A stretch of 64,000 bases of DNA from DATAEE01 sp036258175 (GCA_036258175.1 DATAEE010000333.1:1-64000), one strand, 5' to 3'. Shown: positions 7,873 to 17,105, counted from the stretch's first letter. Numbers and translations are program-made. Notes: generated by a model from the sequence alone, not told the origin.

Positions 7873-8233
7873 CGTTTCGGCCGCTTGGCAGTTTGGCAGC
7901 CGCGCCCAAAGATCGCGCAGAGTTCCGCTGCTTCCCGTTTGAGGAGGTCCGCCTCTACCGCGTCGCCGATCGAGAGATCGCCGGCGCCGTTAGCCAGCTG
8001 TGTGCTTCGTCCGCTTCATCCAGGGCCAGGCTTAGCCTCGATGCAAACTCTGTTCGGGATCTCGCCCGTTGTGCAGATCTGTAGTTGTCCGCCGTACCCA
8101 TCCCTGCACGAACGAGCTGTCGACCGATTTCCTGACCCTCCACGGTTTGAGGCAGTGTCCGGCAAAACCGTATAACCCGCATCATGAACAGGCGGGTTCG
8201 TTCTCGGAGTTCCTGGGGGGTCATGCCGATCAT
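7857..8233 (-). pseudogene. Four-helix-bundle protein (S23/IVP type), frameshifted
   Basis: The first 80 residues are a clear S23-type bundle: MTPQELRERTRLFMMRVIRFCRTLP, EGQEIGRQLVRAGMGTADNYRSAQRARSRTEFASRLSLALDEADEAHSWL. The frame then runs into an early TAG at 7955, but one frame over the expected fourth helix continues (NGAGDLSIGDAVEADLLKREAAELCAIFGR) to a stop at 7857-7859. A one-base deletion near 7990-8000 explains this; the joined protein would be about 125 residues. These small proteins are common in Acidobacteriota and Bacteroidota and resemble the Avd accessory protein of diversity-generating retroelements, but no reverse transcriptase is present. The gene is bracketed by two octamer arrays in opposite orientation. 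Confidence 0.82.
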
Positions 8234-8248
8234 GGAGCACGGGGCGTG

Positions 8249-8346
8249 CCGATATCCCGATAACCAGATTTCCCCGATTTCCCGATAATTCCGATAATCC
8301 GATACCTCCGATATGGCAATAAGCCGATCCTTTACCCCGATACCCC
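8249..8346 (-). repeat. Octamer tandem array, same unit as 7774-7872 but inverted
   Basis: Units CCCGATNN (CCCGATAA, CCCGATTT, CCGATAAT, CCGATACC, CCCGATAC) with irregular spacers, upstream of the four-helix-bundle start. This is the reverse complement of the NNATCGGG unit on the other side of that gene. The remainder of the 248-base spacer up to the alpha-2-macroglobulin gene holds only a weak promoter candidate. Confidence 0.75.
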
Positions 8347-8453
8347 GTTGAAATTTCTGCCATCAGATGTGCCGATCCGCCGATCAGCCATGTGCAGATT
8401 CATGGTGTCCAACTAGTTCAGAGCACCCTGCGAAGGCGCCCCGAGGGCTGCGC

Positions 8454-8459
8454 TACACT
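8454..8459 (+). promoter_or_regulatory. Possible -10 element TACACT upstream of the alpha-2-macroglobulin gene
   Basis: GCTACACTAAT lies 23 bases before the ATG at 8482. No good -35 box is visible 17 bases upstream. The call rests on position and on the same hexamer before two other genes in the window. Confidence 0.25.
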
Positions 8460-8481
8460 AATAAGGCTCCCTCTCAAACCT

Positions 8482-11400
8482 ATGCGCTACTACGCTGCCC
8501 GTCTGGTGGCCGTCGTGTGTCTTCTCGCTGCCGGTTCGGCAGCATTCGCCCAATCGAGTGTGACGGTGGTGTCGGCCGGACCGACCGGCGAGATGGCGCA
8601 GCTCGATCAGGTGAACGAAATCCGGATCGTGTTCTCCGAGCCGATGGTGGAGCTCGGCAAGATTCCGCAGCCGGTTCGCGTTCCCTTCGTTCGGATTCGG
8701 CCGGCGATCGCAGGTGAGTACCGCTGGTCCGGCACGACCGTCCTGATCTTCACGCCCGACCGGTCGAAGCCGCTGCCGTACGCGACGAAGTTCGAAGTGA
8801 CGGTGGACGCGGGCACGGCGGCGGTGAGCGGCCGCAAGCTCGCGGCGCCGTATCGCTTCAGCTTTACGACGCCGACCGTGAAGTTGCTCGAGACGCATTG
8901 GTACCGCCTGAAGGAACGCGTGGGCGAGCCGATCATGGTCGTCCTTCGCTTCAACCAGCGAGTGCAGCCCGCCGACGTGCTCAAGCACGTGACGCTCGCG
9001 TACGAACCGCATCAGTTCATCCCGCCCACTCTTACGGCTGCAGCGCGCGAACGGATGAAGACCGCCGACCCGTCGTCGCTCGAGCGCTTCGACGCCAAGG
9101 TTGCGATGGCCGCCTCCGCGGCGAAGGCGACGATGACGGTGGCCGGTGCCCTTGCGGCCGACTGGGACAAGAAACGGTTTCCCGCCGCGCCCGATCGCGT
9201 CGTTCTGCAGGCGCCGTCGATGCCACCCGACAGCTGGCTGCGCGTGACGGTGCGACCGGACATCCCGTCACCGGCCGGCCCCGGGATGCCGGGCGTCGAT
9301 CAGACATTCACGATCAAGCTCGAGCGCACGTTCTTCATCGAGGGCTTCGATTGCGCGTCCGGCTGCGATCCGGAGCGCTGGAATCCGGCGCGCCTTCGCG
9401 CCGACGTCGCGGCCGACGCCTGGCGCAAGGCCGTGACAGTGATCGACGTGACCGAGCCGAAGCGCGAGCGACCGTTGCCCCGCTCGTCGAAGCCGGCCCG
9501 CCGGCATCCGAACGACCAGGTGTCCTGGCTCACGCTCGAGGATGCAGGCTTCGACCGCCAGCCGCCCGCGCGGACCTTCCTCGTGCGCGTCGACGGAACC
9601 CTTCAGTCGGCTGACGGTCAGACCCTCGGCCACAACTGGATCGGCGTCATCGAGAACTGGCACCAGCGCGCGTTCACGAGTTTTGGCGACGGCCATGGAG
9701 TGTGGGAAACATCCGGCGGCCTCCTCCTGCCGTTCTACTCGCGCAACTTCCGGAACGTGACGCAATGGGCCGTCCCGCTCGTGACCTCAGAGCTGATGCC
9801 CAAAGTGCTGGAGCTGCAGGAGGCGAATTTCCGCGGGACGCCTCCCGGCCCGGGCGAGCGCCGGCCCCTACCGGTCAAGGCCGACACCATCCAGAGCCAC
9901 GGACTCAATCTAAAGCCCGCCTTGACGGCGGCCGGCACCGGCCTGATCTGGGCCGGCGTGCGCGAGGGGGATGCCATCCCACGCGCGACGGTCCACACGG
10001 AAAGCCGCGAGCGATCGACGATCGTCCAGGTCACCAACCTCGGGATCAACGTCAAGGACAGCCCGGAGAACACGCTCGTCTTCGTCACGCGCCTGGACAC
10101 CGGCGCGCCGGTCGCCGGCGCGAACGTGTCGATCGTCACGACCGACAACGCCACGTTCTGGAAGGGGACGACGGGTCCGGACGGACTCGTGCTCGCGCCG
10201 AGGACGCCGCTCCGGTCGCCGAGGGAGTGGTGGAAATTCTCTTTCGTGGTCCTCGCGGAGAAAGATGGCGACGTCGCGTACTCCGCGAGCGATTGGAACG
10301 AAGGGATTTCACCCTGGGACTTCGGTCACTCGTTCAGCCTGTACGAGGCGAGCCCGGTCCTGCGCGGCACGGTGTTCACCGACCGCGGCGTCTACCGGCT
10401 CGGCGAGGAAGTTCACGTCAAAGCGATTCTGCGCAGCGACACTCCGGCCGGCATCAAGCTGATCCCGAACGGCACGGCCATCCATATCAGCGTGCGCGAC
10501 AGCCGCGACAAAGAGATCGACAAGCGCACCATCAGCATGAACGCGTGGAGCAGCGCCGAGTGGCAGATGACGCTTCCGGCCGACGGCGCGCTCGGTAACT
10601 ACTCGATCGTCGCCAGCGCCGGCGAACAGAAGGAGCCGGCCGACGAGGATGAGCGCAACGAGATGCGCTGGGATCCGGCCCGCACGCAGGAGCGCGTGTA
10701 CGGCAACTTCCTCGTCGCCGCGTATCGCCGGCCGGATTTTCGCGTGGACACCACGGTGACCGGCGGGTCGGCGATTGCAGGCACGACACTCGAAGGTGTC
10801 GTCACCGCCCGCTATCTGTTCGGCGCGGCGATGACCGGCCGGCCGGTCACGTGGAAATTCTTCCGGGTGCCGGACGCCGGCGTCACCGAACAGGTTCGCG
10901 ATCGGTTCCCGGGGGACCGGTTCACGTTCGGAGAATGTTGCGTGTGGTCGCGGACCGATCCCGAGCAGGTGGCCGGCGCTGAAGCGGAGCTCAACGCGCG
11001 TGGGGAAATCGCGGTGACGCTGCCGACGCCGCCGGACGCCGGCCGCGCCTATCGGTACACGCTCGACGGCGATGTCGAGGATGTGTCCCGCCAGCACATC
11101 GCCAACCGCGCGAGCATCATCGTCCATCCGGCGCCGTGGTACATCGGCCTGAAGCGCGTCGATTACTTCATCGAGCAGAAGCGCGGCGCCGATACCGAGA
11201 TCGTCGCGGTAACACCCGACGGTCGCGTGGCGCCGGGTGTCCCGGTCAAAGTCACGCTCACGCAGATTCAGTGGAACAGCGTCAGGCGGGCGGAAGGGAA
11301 CGGCTTCTACACCTGGGAAACCCACCGGAACGAGGTGAAGCGAGGCACGTGGACCATCACGACGGCTGAAGAACCGATTCCGCTCTCGATCCCGCTCGAG

Positions 11401-14400
11401 AGTGGCGGCTCGTTCGTGCTGACCGCCACAGCGAGCGACGAGCAGGGTCGTCACACGACAACCTCGCAGACCTTCTATGTGCTCGGCGAAGGCTATACCG
11501 CATGGCAGCGGTACGACCACAACCGGATCGAGCTCGTCGCGGATCGCCCGCGCTACAAGCCGGGCGACACTGCGCGGATCATGATTCAGTCACCATGGGA
11601 GCAAGCGACCGCTGTGGTGACGACCGAGCGCGAAGGGATCCGATCCCACAGGCAGTTCGCGCTGACGTCGACGCAGCAGTCGATCACGGTGCCGGTTACC
11701 GAAGCGGACATTCCAAACGTCTACGTCTCGGTTCTGCTCGTCAAAGGGCGGACGGTCGCGGATCCGGTCAGTGCCGATGACCCGAAACCCGAGGTTGGCA
11801 AACGCTACTCGGAGTCGGGCGTACAGGACGCGGTCGTCCAGGATTCCAGCGATCCGGGCAAGCCTTCGTTCCGTCTCGGCTACGTCGAGCTGCTGGTTGA
11901 GGATGCCTCCAAGCGGCTCACGGTGAACGTGAAGTCGAACCGCGCCGAGTACCGGCCGGCCGGCATGGCCAAGGTCGATCTCGAAGTGAAAGATGTCGTC
12001 GGCAAACCCGCGTCGAGCGAGCTCACGCTCTGGGCGGTGGACTACGGCGTCTTGTCGCTCACCGCTTTCCGGACGCCGGACGTGCTCGGCTCCGTGTACG
12101 TCAAGAAGGCGCTTCAGGTGCTGAACACCGACAACCGTCAGCGCATCATCAGCCGGCGCGTGCTCACGCCGAAAGGCACCGACGAAGGCGGCGGCGGTGG
12201 AGACGATGGCGGGGCCGGCGTGCGGAAGGATTTCCGCGTGCTCGCGTTCTGGCTTGGTTCAGTGACGACCGACGCGAACGGCCGCGCGTCGGTTGACGTG
12301 AAGCTGCCCGAGTCGCTCACGACGTACCGCATCATGGCGGTCGGCGGCGACCGCGCCTCGCGATTCGGCTCGGGGGAAAGCGAGATCCGGATCAACAAGC
12401 CCGTCCTGCTCCGGCCGACGTTCCCGAGATTCCTCGCGGTCGGCGATCGCGTCCACTTCGGGTCGGTCGTGACCAGCCAGCTTTCGGACGCGGGAACCGC
12501 GGTCGTCACCGTCAAGAGCCTGGATCCCGGCATCCTCGAGTTCCGCGGCGGCGACCGCCAGGACCTGCGCATCGACGCCAAGGGGCAGAGCGAGGTGCGG
12601 TTCGAGGCGATCGCAAAAACGGTGGGGCGCGCGCGTGTGTCGATGAGCGTTCGGCTGAACAGCGAGACCGACGCGTTCGAGGACGCGATCCCGGTCGAGA
12701 TCCTCTCCTCGCGAGAAACCGTCGCGGCCTACGGCGAGGCCTCCACAGCAACGGCGACCGAGAAGCTCACCGTCCCCGAAGGCGTTGTTCCGGGCGTTGG
12801 CGGGCTGCACGTCGAGTTGTCGTCCACGGCGATGGTCGGCCTCGGCGAAGGCGCGCGATATCTCGTTGAGTATCCGTACGGCTGCGCCGAGCAGCGTTCT
12901 TCGCGCACCCTTGCGCTGCTGCTGGCGGCGGACCTCGGCGACGCGTTCGCGCTGCCGGGGATCGACCCCGCGAAGCTCCGGCCGGCCGTGCAGACGTCGA
13001 TCGTCGATCTCGAGAAGTACCAGTGCCCGAGCGGTGCCTTTGCGTATTGGCCCGGTGGCTGTCATGGCGACCTGTCGTACCTCACGAGCTACGTGCTGCA
13101 CGTGATGCAGAGCGCGAAGACGTTGAAGTACGACGTGAAGGAGGACGTCATCTCGCGCGCGGCAAGTTACCTCGAGGAGTCGCTGGCGCAGGAACCGCCG
13201 ACGAACGAAGCCTGGATGCCATCGTTCACGGCCTGGGAGGCGTTCGCCGTCAAGGTGCTGGACGACGTGGGACGACCGCAGGACAGCCACGTGAACCGGC
13301 TGTACTCGTACCGCGACCGCATGCCGATCTTCGGGCTTGCGCATCTCCACGACGCGATCGCGTCGAAGAATGCATCCGATCCTCGCGTTGAGGAGCTGCG
13401 GCGCCGGATGACGAACGCGATCCTGCCGGAAGGCGGGAGCGCGCACGTCGAGGAGCTCGACGATCCCTATCTGTGCTGGCTGTGGAGCACAAACGTCCGC
13501 TCGACGGCCATCGTGCTCGACTCGCTCGTCCGCCGCGGCGGCGCCGAGCCGCTCATCCGGAGCATCGTCCGCTGGATGATGAACGCGCGCCAGAACGGCC
13601 GCTGGGGCAACACGCAGGAGAACGCGTGGGCGATGCAGGGCCTCGTCAACTACTACCGCCGGTTCGAGTCAGAGATCCCCGACTTCACCGCGCTCGTGAA
13701 GGTCGGCGAGATGGAGCTGGCGCGCGACACGTTCAAGGGCCGTTCGGCCGAAGCGGTGACGCGCGACCTCCGCATGCTTGAGCTCGTCGCGAAGGTCGGC
13801 GCGGGCGGGTCGAAACCCCTGACCTTCTCGAAGCAGGGGACCGGCACGCTCTTCTACGTGGCGCGCCTGCAGTACGCGTCGGACCGGGTCTTCCATGACA
13901 GCCTCGACAAGGGGTTCGCCATCGCACGTCGGTACACACCCGTCACGGTGGCGCAGGGCTTCAGCCCTGCGAATGACGCCGACGGCGTGCCGGGGACAAC
14001 GTTCAAGGCCGGCGATCTCATCAAGGTCACGTTGACGCTGGAGATTCCCAAGGAGCGCCGCTGGGTCGCGCTCGTCGATCCGATCCCGTCCGGGTTCGAG
14101 CCGGTCGAATCGTGGTTCCAGACGACCGCGGCCGATCTCGCGAAGAAGCAGCGCGACGAAGACGAGGGCTCGTCGCGCGAGTGGCGGAGCTGGTGGGAGC
14201 GCGGCGGCTTCGATCACGTGGAGCGCCACGACGATCGCGTCATGCTCTTCGCAACGCGGCTCGCCGAAGGCCGCCACGAGTTCTCCTACATCGTCCGGGC
14301 GACGACGGCGGGGACGTTCAAGACGGCGCCGGCGCACGTCGAGGAGATGTACGAGCCGGAAGTGTTTGGACGGACTTCGACCGTCATTGTTGAGGTGCGA

Positions 14401-14406
14401 CGGTGA
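8482..14406 (+). CDS. Bacterial alpha-2-macroglobulin family protein
   Basis: 1974 residues. The ATG at 8482 gives a clean signal peptide (MRYYAARLVAVVCLLAAGSAAFAQ) with no lipobox Cys, so it is probably periplasmic rather than lipid-anchored like E. coli YfhM. Macroglobulin beta domains follow, then a Gly-rich exposed loop near residues 1230-1250 (DEGGGGGDDGGAG), an A2M domain (GVRKDFRVLAFW, TTYRIMAVGGD), and the thioester signature YPYGCAEQ with Cys1468 and Gln1471. Such proteins trap proteases that enter the periplasm by covalent capture. The stop overlaps the start of the PBP1C gene (GTGA), the standard pairing in which PBP1C repairs peptidoglycan. A REP-like hairpin inside the gene encodes VAQGFSPAN (residues 1823-1831). 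Confidence 0.94.
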   Translation: MRYYAARLVAVVCLLAAGSAAFAQSSVTVVSAGPTGEMAQLDQVNEIRIVFSEPMVELGKIPQPVRVPFVRIRPAIAGEYRWSGTTVLIFTPDRSKPLPYATKFEVTVDAGTAAVSGRKLAAPYRFSFTTPTVKLLETHWYRLKERVGEPIMVVLRFNQRVQPADVLKHVTLAYEPHQFIPPTLTAAARERMKTADPSSLERFDAKVAMAASAAKATMTVAGALAADWDKKRFPAAPDRVVLQAPSMPPDSWLRVTVRPDIPSPAGPGMPGVDQTFTIKLERTFFIEGFDCASGCDPERWNPARLRADVAADAWRKAVTVIDVTEPKRERPLPRSSKPARRHPNDQVSWLTLEDAGFDRQPPARTFLVRVDGTLQSADGQTLGHNWIGVIENWHQRAFTSFGDGHGVWETSGGLLLPFYSRNFRNVTQWAVPLVTSELMPKVLELQEANFRGTPPGPGERRPLPVKADTIQSHGLNLKPALTAAGTGLIWAGVREGDAIPRATVHTESRERSTIVQVTNLGINVKDSPENTLVFVTRLDTGAPVAGANVSIVTTDNATFWKGTTGPDGLVLAPRTPLRSPREWWKFSFVVLAEKDGDVAYSASDWNEGISPWDFGHSFSLYEASPVLRGTVFTDRGVYRLGEEVHVKAILRSDTPAGIKLIPNGTAIHISVRDSRDKEIDKRTISMNAWSSAEWQMTLPADGALGNYSIVASAGEQKEPADEDERNEMRWDPARTQERVYGNFLVAAYRRPDFRVDTTVTGGSAIAGTTLEGVVTARYLFGAAMTGRPVTWKFFRVPDAGVTEQVRDRFPGDRFTFGECCVWSRTDPEQVAGAEAELNARGEIAVTLPTPPDAGRAYRYTLDGDVEDVSRQHIANRASIIVHPAPWYIGLKRVDYFIEQKRGADTEIVAVTPDGRVAPGVPVKVTLTQIQWNSVRRAEGNGFYTWETHRNEVKRGTWTITTAEEPIPLSIPLESGGSFVLTATASDEQGRHTTTSQTFYVLGEGYTAWQRYDHNRIELVADRPRYKPGDTARIMIQSPWEQATAVVTTEREGIRSHRQFALTSTQQSITVPVTEADIPNVYVSVLLVKGRTVADPVSADDPKPEVGKRYSESGVQDAVVQDSSDPGKPSFRLGYVELLVEDASKRLTVNVKSNRAEYRPAGMAKVDLEVKDVVGKPASSELTLWAVDYGVLSLTAFRTPDVLGSVYVKKALQVLNTDNRQRIISRRVLTPKGTDEGGGGGDDGGAGVRKDFRVLAFWLGSVTTDANGRASVDVKLPESLTTYRIMAVGGDRASRFGSGESEIRINKPVLLRPTFPRFLAVGDRVHFGSVVTSQLSDAGTAVVTVKSLDPGILEFRGGDRQDLRIDAKGQSEVRFEAIAKTVGRARVSMSVRLNSETDAFEDAIPVEILSSRETVAAYGEASTATATEKLTVPEGVVPGVGGLHVELSSTAMVGLGEGARYLVEYPYGCAEQRSSRTLALLLAADLGDAFALPGIDPAKLRPAVQTSIVDLEKYQCPSGAFAYWPGGCHGDLSYLTSYVLHVMQSAKTLKYDVKEDVISRAASYLEESLAQEPPTNEAWMPSFTAWEAFAVKVLDDVGRPQDSHVNRLYSYRDRMPIFGLAHLHDAIASKNASDPRVEELRRRMTNAILPEGGSAHVEELDDPYLCWLWSTNVRSTAIVLDSLVRRGGAEPLIRSIVRWMMNARQNGRWGNTQENAWAMQGLVNYYRRFESEIPDFTALVKVGEMELARDTFKGRSAEAVTRDLRMLELVAKVGAGGSKPLTFSKQGTGTLFYVARLQYASDRVFHDSLDKGFAIARRYTPVTVAQGFSPANDADGVPGTTFKAGDLIKVTLTLEIPKERRWVALVDPIPSGFEPVESWFQTTAADLAKKQRDEDEGSSREWRSWWERGGFDHVERHDDRVMLFATRLAEGRHEFSYIVRATTAGTFKTAPAHVEEMYEPEVFGRTSTVIVEVRR
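13952..13971 (+). repeat. REP-like hairpin 3, in frame inside the alpha-2-macroglobulin gene
   Basis: CGCAGGGCT, TC, AGCCCTGCG, preceded by GTGG. It adds the peptide VAQGFSPAN without breaking the frame, in the segment between the thioester domain and the C-terminal receptor-type domain. Confidence 0.8.
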
Positions 14407-16874
14407 AACTCACGGGCCTCGTGCCTCGTGCCTCGGGCCTCGGGCGGTTCCTCGGGTCTCGTGCCTCGGGAGTGCCTCGTGCCGTCGGCGTAGCACGAGG
14501 CTTTAGCCTCGTCACCCTCCTCATCCTTGCCATCGCCGCCTGGATCCGCCTTGGCCCAGTGCCGGACGGTCTTCTCGACTTGTCTTCAACCGATTCGATG
14601 AGCGTCATCGATCGCAACGGCGTGCCGCTCTACGAGGCGAGGGGCGCCGCCGGACTGCGTGGCGAGATGATGACCGCGGACGGCCTCCCGCAAATCCTCG
14701 TCGATGCCACGCTGGCTGCCGAGGATCATCGATTCCTTTCGCATCCGGGCGTCGACCCGATCGCGCTCGCGCGAGCGATGAAGACCAACCTCGCGGAGGG
14801 CCGGGTCGTCGAAGGCGGGTCGACGCTGACGCAGCAGGTGGTGAAGCTGCTGCGCGCGCGTGAGGCGGAGCGCGCCGGTCGTCAGGCGCCGGGCCGCTCG
14901 ATTCGCACCAAGCTCTACGAAGCAATGCTCGCGCTGCGGCTGGAGCATCGCCTGTCGAAGCGCGAGATCCTCGCGCTCTATCTCAACCTCGCCCCGTACG
15001 GGAATCAGATTGCCGGCGCGGAGCGGGCGAGCCGGGCGTACTTCGGCGTGGCCGCGTCGATGCTGACGCCGGCGCAGGCGGCGTTTCTCGCGGCGCTGCC
15101 GCAGCAGCCGTCGCGGTTCAACCCGTGGCAGCATCCGGACCGGGCGGCGCGTCGTGGACGCCGTGTGCTCGAACGCATGCGCGCGCTCGGCCTACTCGCC
15201 GAGCCTCGCGCCGCGGAGGCCTTCGCTGAACGGCTGAATCTCCGACGCGAGGCGCCGCCGTTCGCGGCTCCGCACTTCGTGGAGCGCGTCCTGAGCGGCG
15301 CGTGGCACCAGCCTGTAGCGCAGCCCTTTAGGGCTGCCGATACCAACCGCCGCATCGCCACCACCCTCGACGCCGCTCTGCAGGCCGAGGTGGCGGGCAT
15401 CATCCGCAGCCAGCGGCGCGATCTCGATCGCCACGGCGCGCACAACATCGCCGTCATCGTCCTCGACAACCGCACGAGCGAGTGGCTGGCCTGGGAAGGA
15501 TCGGGCGACTACTTCGACGCCGACCACGGCGGCACGATCGACGGCGCGGTCACGCCGCGCCAACCCGGCTCGGCGCTCAAGCCGTTCACCTACGCGGTCG
15601 CATTCGACACTGGGTACGGCCCGTCGAGCGTGCTGCCGGACGTCCCGTCGCACTTTCCGACGGCCGAGCCGGGCGTCGTGTACAGCCCGCGGAACTATGA
15701 CGGCCGCTTCCGCGGTCCGATGCGCACGAGGCTCGCGCTGGCGGGGTCCGAGAACGTGCCGGCGGTCGCGCTTCTCTCGGAGCTCGGACCCCCGACGCTC
15801 GTCCGCTTCCTCCGCCGCGCTGGGTTCTCGACGTTCGACAAGACGGTCGCGCACTACGGACTCGGGGTGACTCTGGGCAACGCCGAGGTGCGGCTCGACG
15901 AGCTGGTCGCCGCATACGCATCGTTCGCGCGCGGCGGCATCTTCGTCGCGCCGACCGGCGTGCGCGCGACGGCCAGAACGGAGACGCGTCTGGTGAGCGA
16001 GCGCGCGGCCTTCTGGATCACGGACGTGCTCTCGGACGCCGACGCGCGCGAGTTCGTCTTCGGACGCGGCGGGAGCCTCGAGTTTCCATTTCCGGTCGCC
16101 GCGAAGACGGGAACCTCGCAGGGCTATCGTGACAACTGGGCCGTCGGTTACACGCGCGACGTGACGGTCGGCGTCTGGGTGGGGAACTTCGATCGCGCGG
16201 CGCTGCGCAACTCGTCCGGCGTCACGGGCGCCGGACCGATCTTCCACGCCGTGATGCTCGCCGCTCTCCGGCGTTATGGCTCCGAAAAAGAGGTTCTGGA
16301 GGGGCCGGTCTTCAGACCGGCCCAAGCAGCGCGAGACACGATCTGCGCGCTGTCCGGCATGCATGCGAACGCCTGGTGTCCGTCGCGCGTCTCGGAGTGG
16401 GTCGCAGCCGAGACCGAGCGCCTGCCGTGCAGCTGGCATCACCAGACCGACGAGGGTCTGCTCGTCGTCTGGCCAGCACAGTACCGAGCATGGGCTGCGG
16501 ATCGCGGGCTGCTGCAGGACGCGCACGCCGGGCCTCGGGCCTCGGGCCTCGGGCCTCGGGCCACGGGGGTGCCTGGTGCCTCGGGAATGCCTGGTGCCTC
16601 GGAAGTGCCTCGGACCGCGGGCCTGCAGATCATCAGTCCGCCGGAGGGCGCGACGTATTTGATCGATCCAACGCTGCGCCGCGAATTTCAAACGCTGCCG
16701 CTCCGCGCGACTGCGGCCAGCCGCGGGTCGATCGACTGGCGCATCAACGGAAAGCCCGTCGGGCGATCCGCGATTGACGAGCCGCTGATGTGGCCGCTCC
16801 GGCCCGGTGAGCACGTCGTCTCGGCGCGTGATGCGCGTGGGCGGACGGCGGAAGCGATCATTCTAGTGAAATGA
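14403..16874 (+). CDS. pbpC: Penicillin-binding protein 1C
   Basis: 823 residues from a GTG that overlaps the preceding stop by four bases. One N-terminal membrane helix (residues 36-50). The GT51 glycosyltransferase has Glu107 in AEDHRF and EGGSTLTQQ at 137-145. The transpeptidase has Ser390-x-x-Lys393 (PGSALKP), SEN at 449-451 and KTG at 568-570. A BiPBP_C beta domain occupies 741-823. It polymerises and cross-links lipid II on the periplasmic face of the inner membrane; pairing with alpha-2-macroglobulin suggests a defence/repair unit. The gene carries five repeat insertions: GCCTCGK arrays coding residues 5-29 and 708-741, and three REP-like hairpins (residues 31-37, 305-313, 633-641). 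All are in frame and in linkers, not in catalytic motifs. Confidence 0.95.
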   Translation: MKLTGLVPRASGLGRFLGSRASGVPRAVGVARGFSLVTLLILAIAAWIRLGPVPDGLLDLSSTDSMSVIDRNGVPLYEARGAAGLRGEMMTADGLPQILVDATLAAEDHRFLSHPGVDPIALARAMKTNLAEGRVVEGGSTLTQQVVKLLRAREAERAGRQAPGRSIRTKLYEAMLALRLEHRLSKREILALYLNLAPYGNQIAGAERASRAYFGVAASMLTPAQAAFLAALPQQPSRFNPWQHPDRAARRGRRVLERMRALGLLAEPRAAEAFAERLNLRREAPPFAAPHFVERVLSGAWHQPVAQPFRAADTNRRIATTLDAALQAEVAGIIRSQRRDLDRHGAHNIAVIVLDNRTSEWLAWEGSGDYFDADHGGTIDGAVTPRQPGSALKPFTYAVAFDTGYGPSSVLPDVPSHFPTAEPGVVYSPRNYDGRFRGPMRTRLALAGSENVPAVALLSELGPPTLVRFLRRAGFSTFDKTVAHYGLGVTLGNAEVRLDELVAAYASFARGGIFVAPTGVRATARTETRLVSERAAFWITDVLSDADAREFVFGRGGSLEFPFPVAAKTGTSQGYRDNWAVGYTRDVTVGVWVGNFDRAALRNSSGVTGAGPIFHAVMLAALRRYGSEKEVLEGPVFRPAQAARDTICALSGMHANAWCPSRVSEWVAAETERLPCSWHHQTDEGLLVVWPAQYRAWAADRGLLQDAHAGPRASGLGPRATGVPGASGMPGASEVPRTAGLQIISPPEGATYLIDPTLRREFQTLPLRATAASRGSIDWRINGKPVGRSAIDEPLMWPLRPGEHVVSARDARGRTAEAIILVK
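14416..14487 (+). repeat. Heptamer array GCCTCGK inside the 5' end of pbpC
   Basis: Units GCCTCGT, GCCTCGT, GCCTCGG, GCCTCGG, then GTCTCGT, GCCTCGG, GCCTCGT with short spacers. It encodes the cytoplasmic N-terminus before the membrane helix and is directly followed by a REP-like hairpin. Confidence 0.8.
14495..14512 (+). repeat. REP-like hairpin 4, in pbpC
   Basis: ACGAGGCT, TT, AGCCTCGT with GTAG just 5'. It encodes VARGFSLV at the edge of the membrane helix. Confidence 0.78.
15320..15337 (+). repeat. REP-like hairpin 5, in pbpC
   Basis: GCAGCCCT, TT, AGGGCTGC with GTAG 5' of the stem. It encodes VAQPFRAAD (residues 305-313) in the linker between the glycosyltransferase and transpeptidase domains. 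Confidence 0.8.
16302..16323 (+). repeat. REP-like hairpin 6, in pbpC (lacks GTRG)
   Basis: GGGCCGGTCT, TC, AGACCGGCCC. Same core as the others, but the 5' foot reads GGAG rather than GTAG/GTGG. It encodes GPVFRPAQA (near residues 633-641). Confidence 0.65.
16531..16627 (+). repeat. Heptamer array GCCTCGG/GCCTGGT inside the 3' part of pbpC
   Basis: Four adjacent GCCTCGG units, then GCCTGGT-GCCTCGG pairs separated by tetranucleotides GGGT, GAAT and AAGT. It encodes a Gly/Pro/Ser/Ala linker (residues 708-741) before the BiPBP_C domain. Confidence 0.8.
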
Positions 16875-16875
16875 A

Positions 16876-17105
16876 CGATCGACCCATAGCTGATCGACCG
16901 ATCTATCCATGTCATCGCAGAAATCTCATCCACGTATCGGCAAAAACGATCGGGATATCGGCGATATCGGGCTATCCAACCGATGATTCGAATCTCCGTT
17001 ATCCAGATAGCTCGATCACCGACGCCTCGATAGGACTTCCCATATTCCGATAGACCGATGACCACTTGTTCCGATTACCTGGCCCGATGACGCGATCGGG
17101 ACATG
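16876..17105. repeat. Intergenic ATCGG/CCGAT-rich degenerate array
   Basis: The whole 239-base spacer between convergent pbpC and the esterase-like gene is made of irregular ATCGG and CCGAT words on both strands (CGATCGGGATATCGGCGAT, ATATCGGGCTATCC, CCGATAGACCGATGA). The 8-base period is less regular than at 7774-7872. No gene or clear terminator is seen. Confidence 0.6.

Noticed and set aside
10309..11520. 403-residue antisense frame in the alpha-2-macroglobulin gene
   Set aside because: High-GC shadow with Arg-rich composition; the plus-strand gene is unambiguous.
12259..13446. 395-residue antisense frame over the thioester region
   Set aside because: Same reason; no motif and no ribosome-binding site.
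16876..17105. Small RNA gene in the pbpC-esterase spacer
   Set aside because: No promoter or terminator seen and the content is explained by ATCGG repeats.
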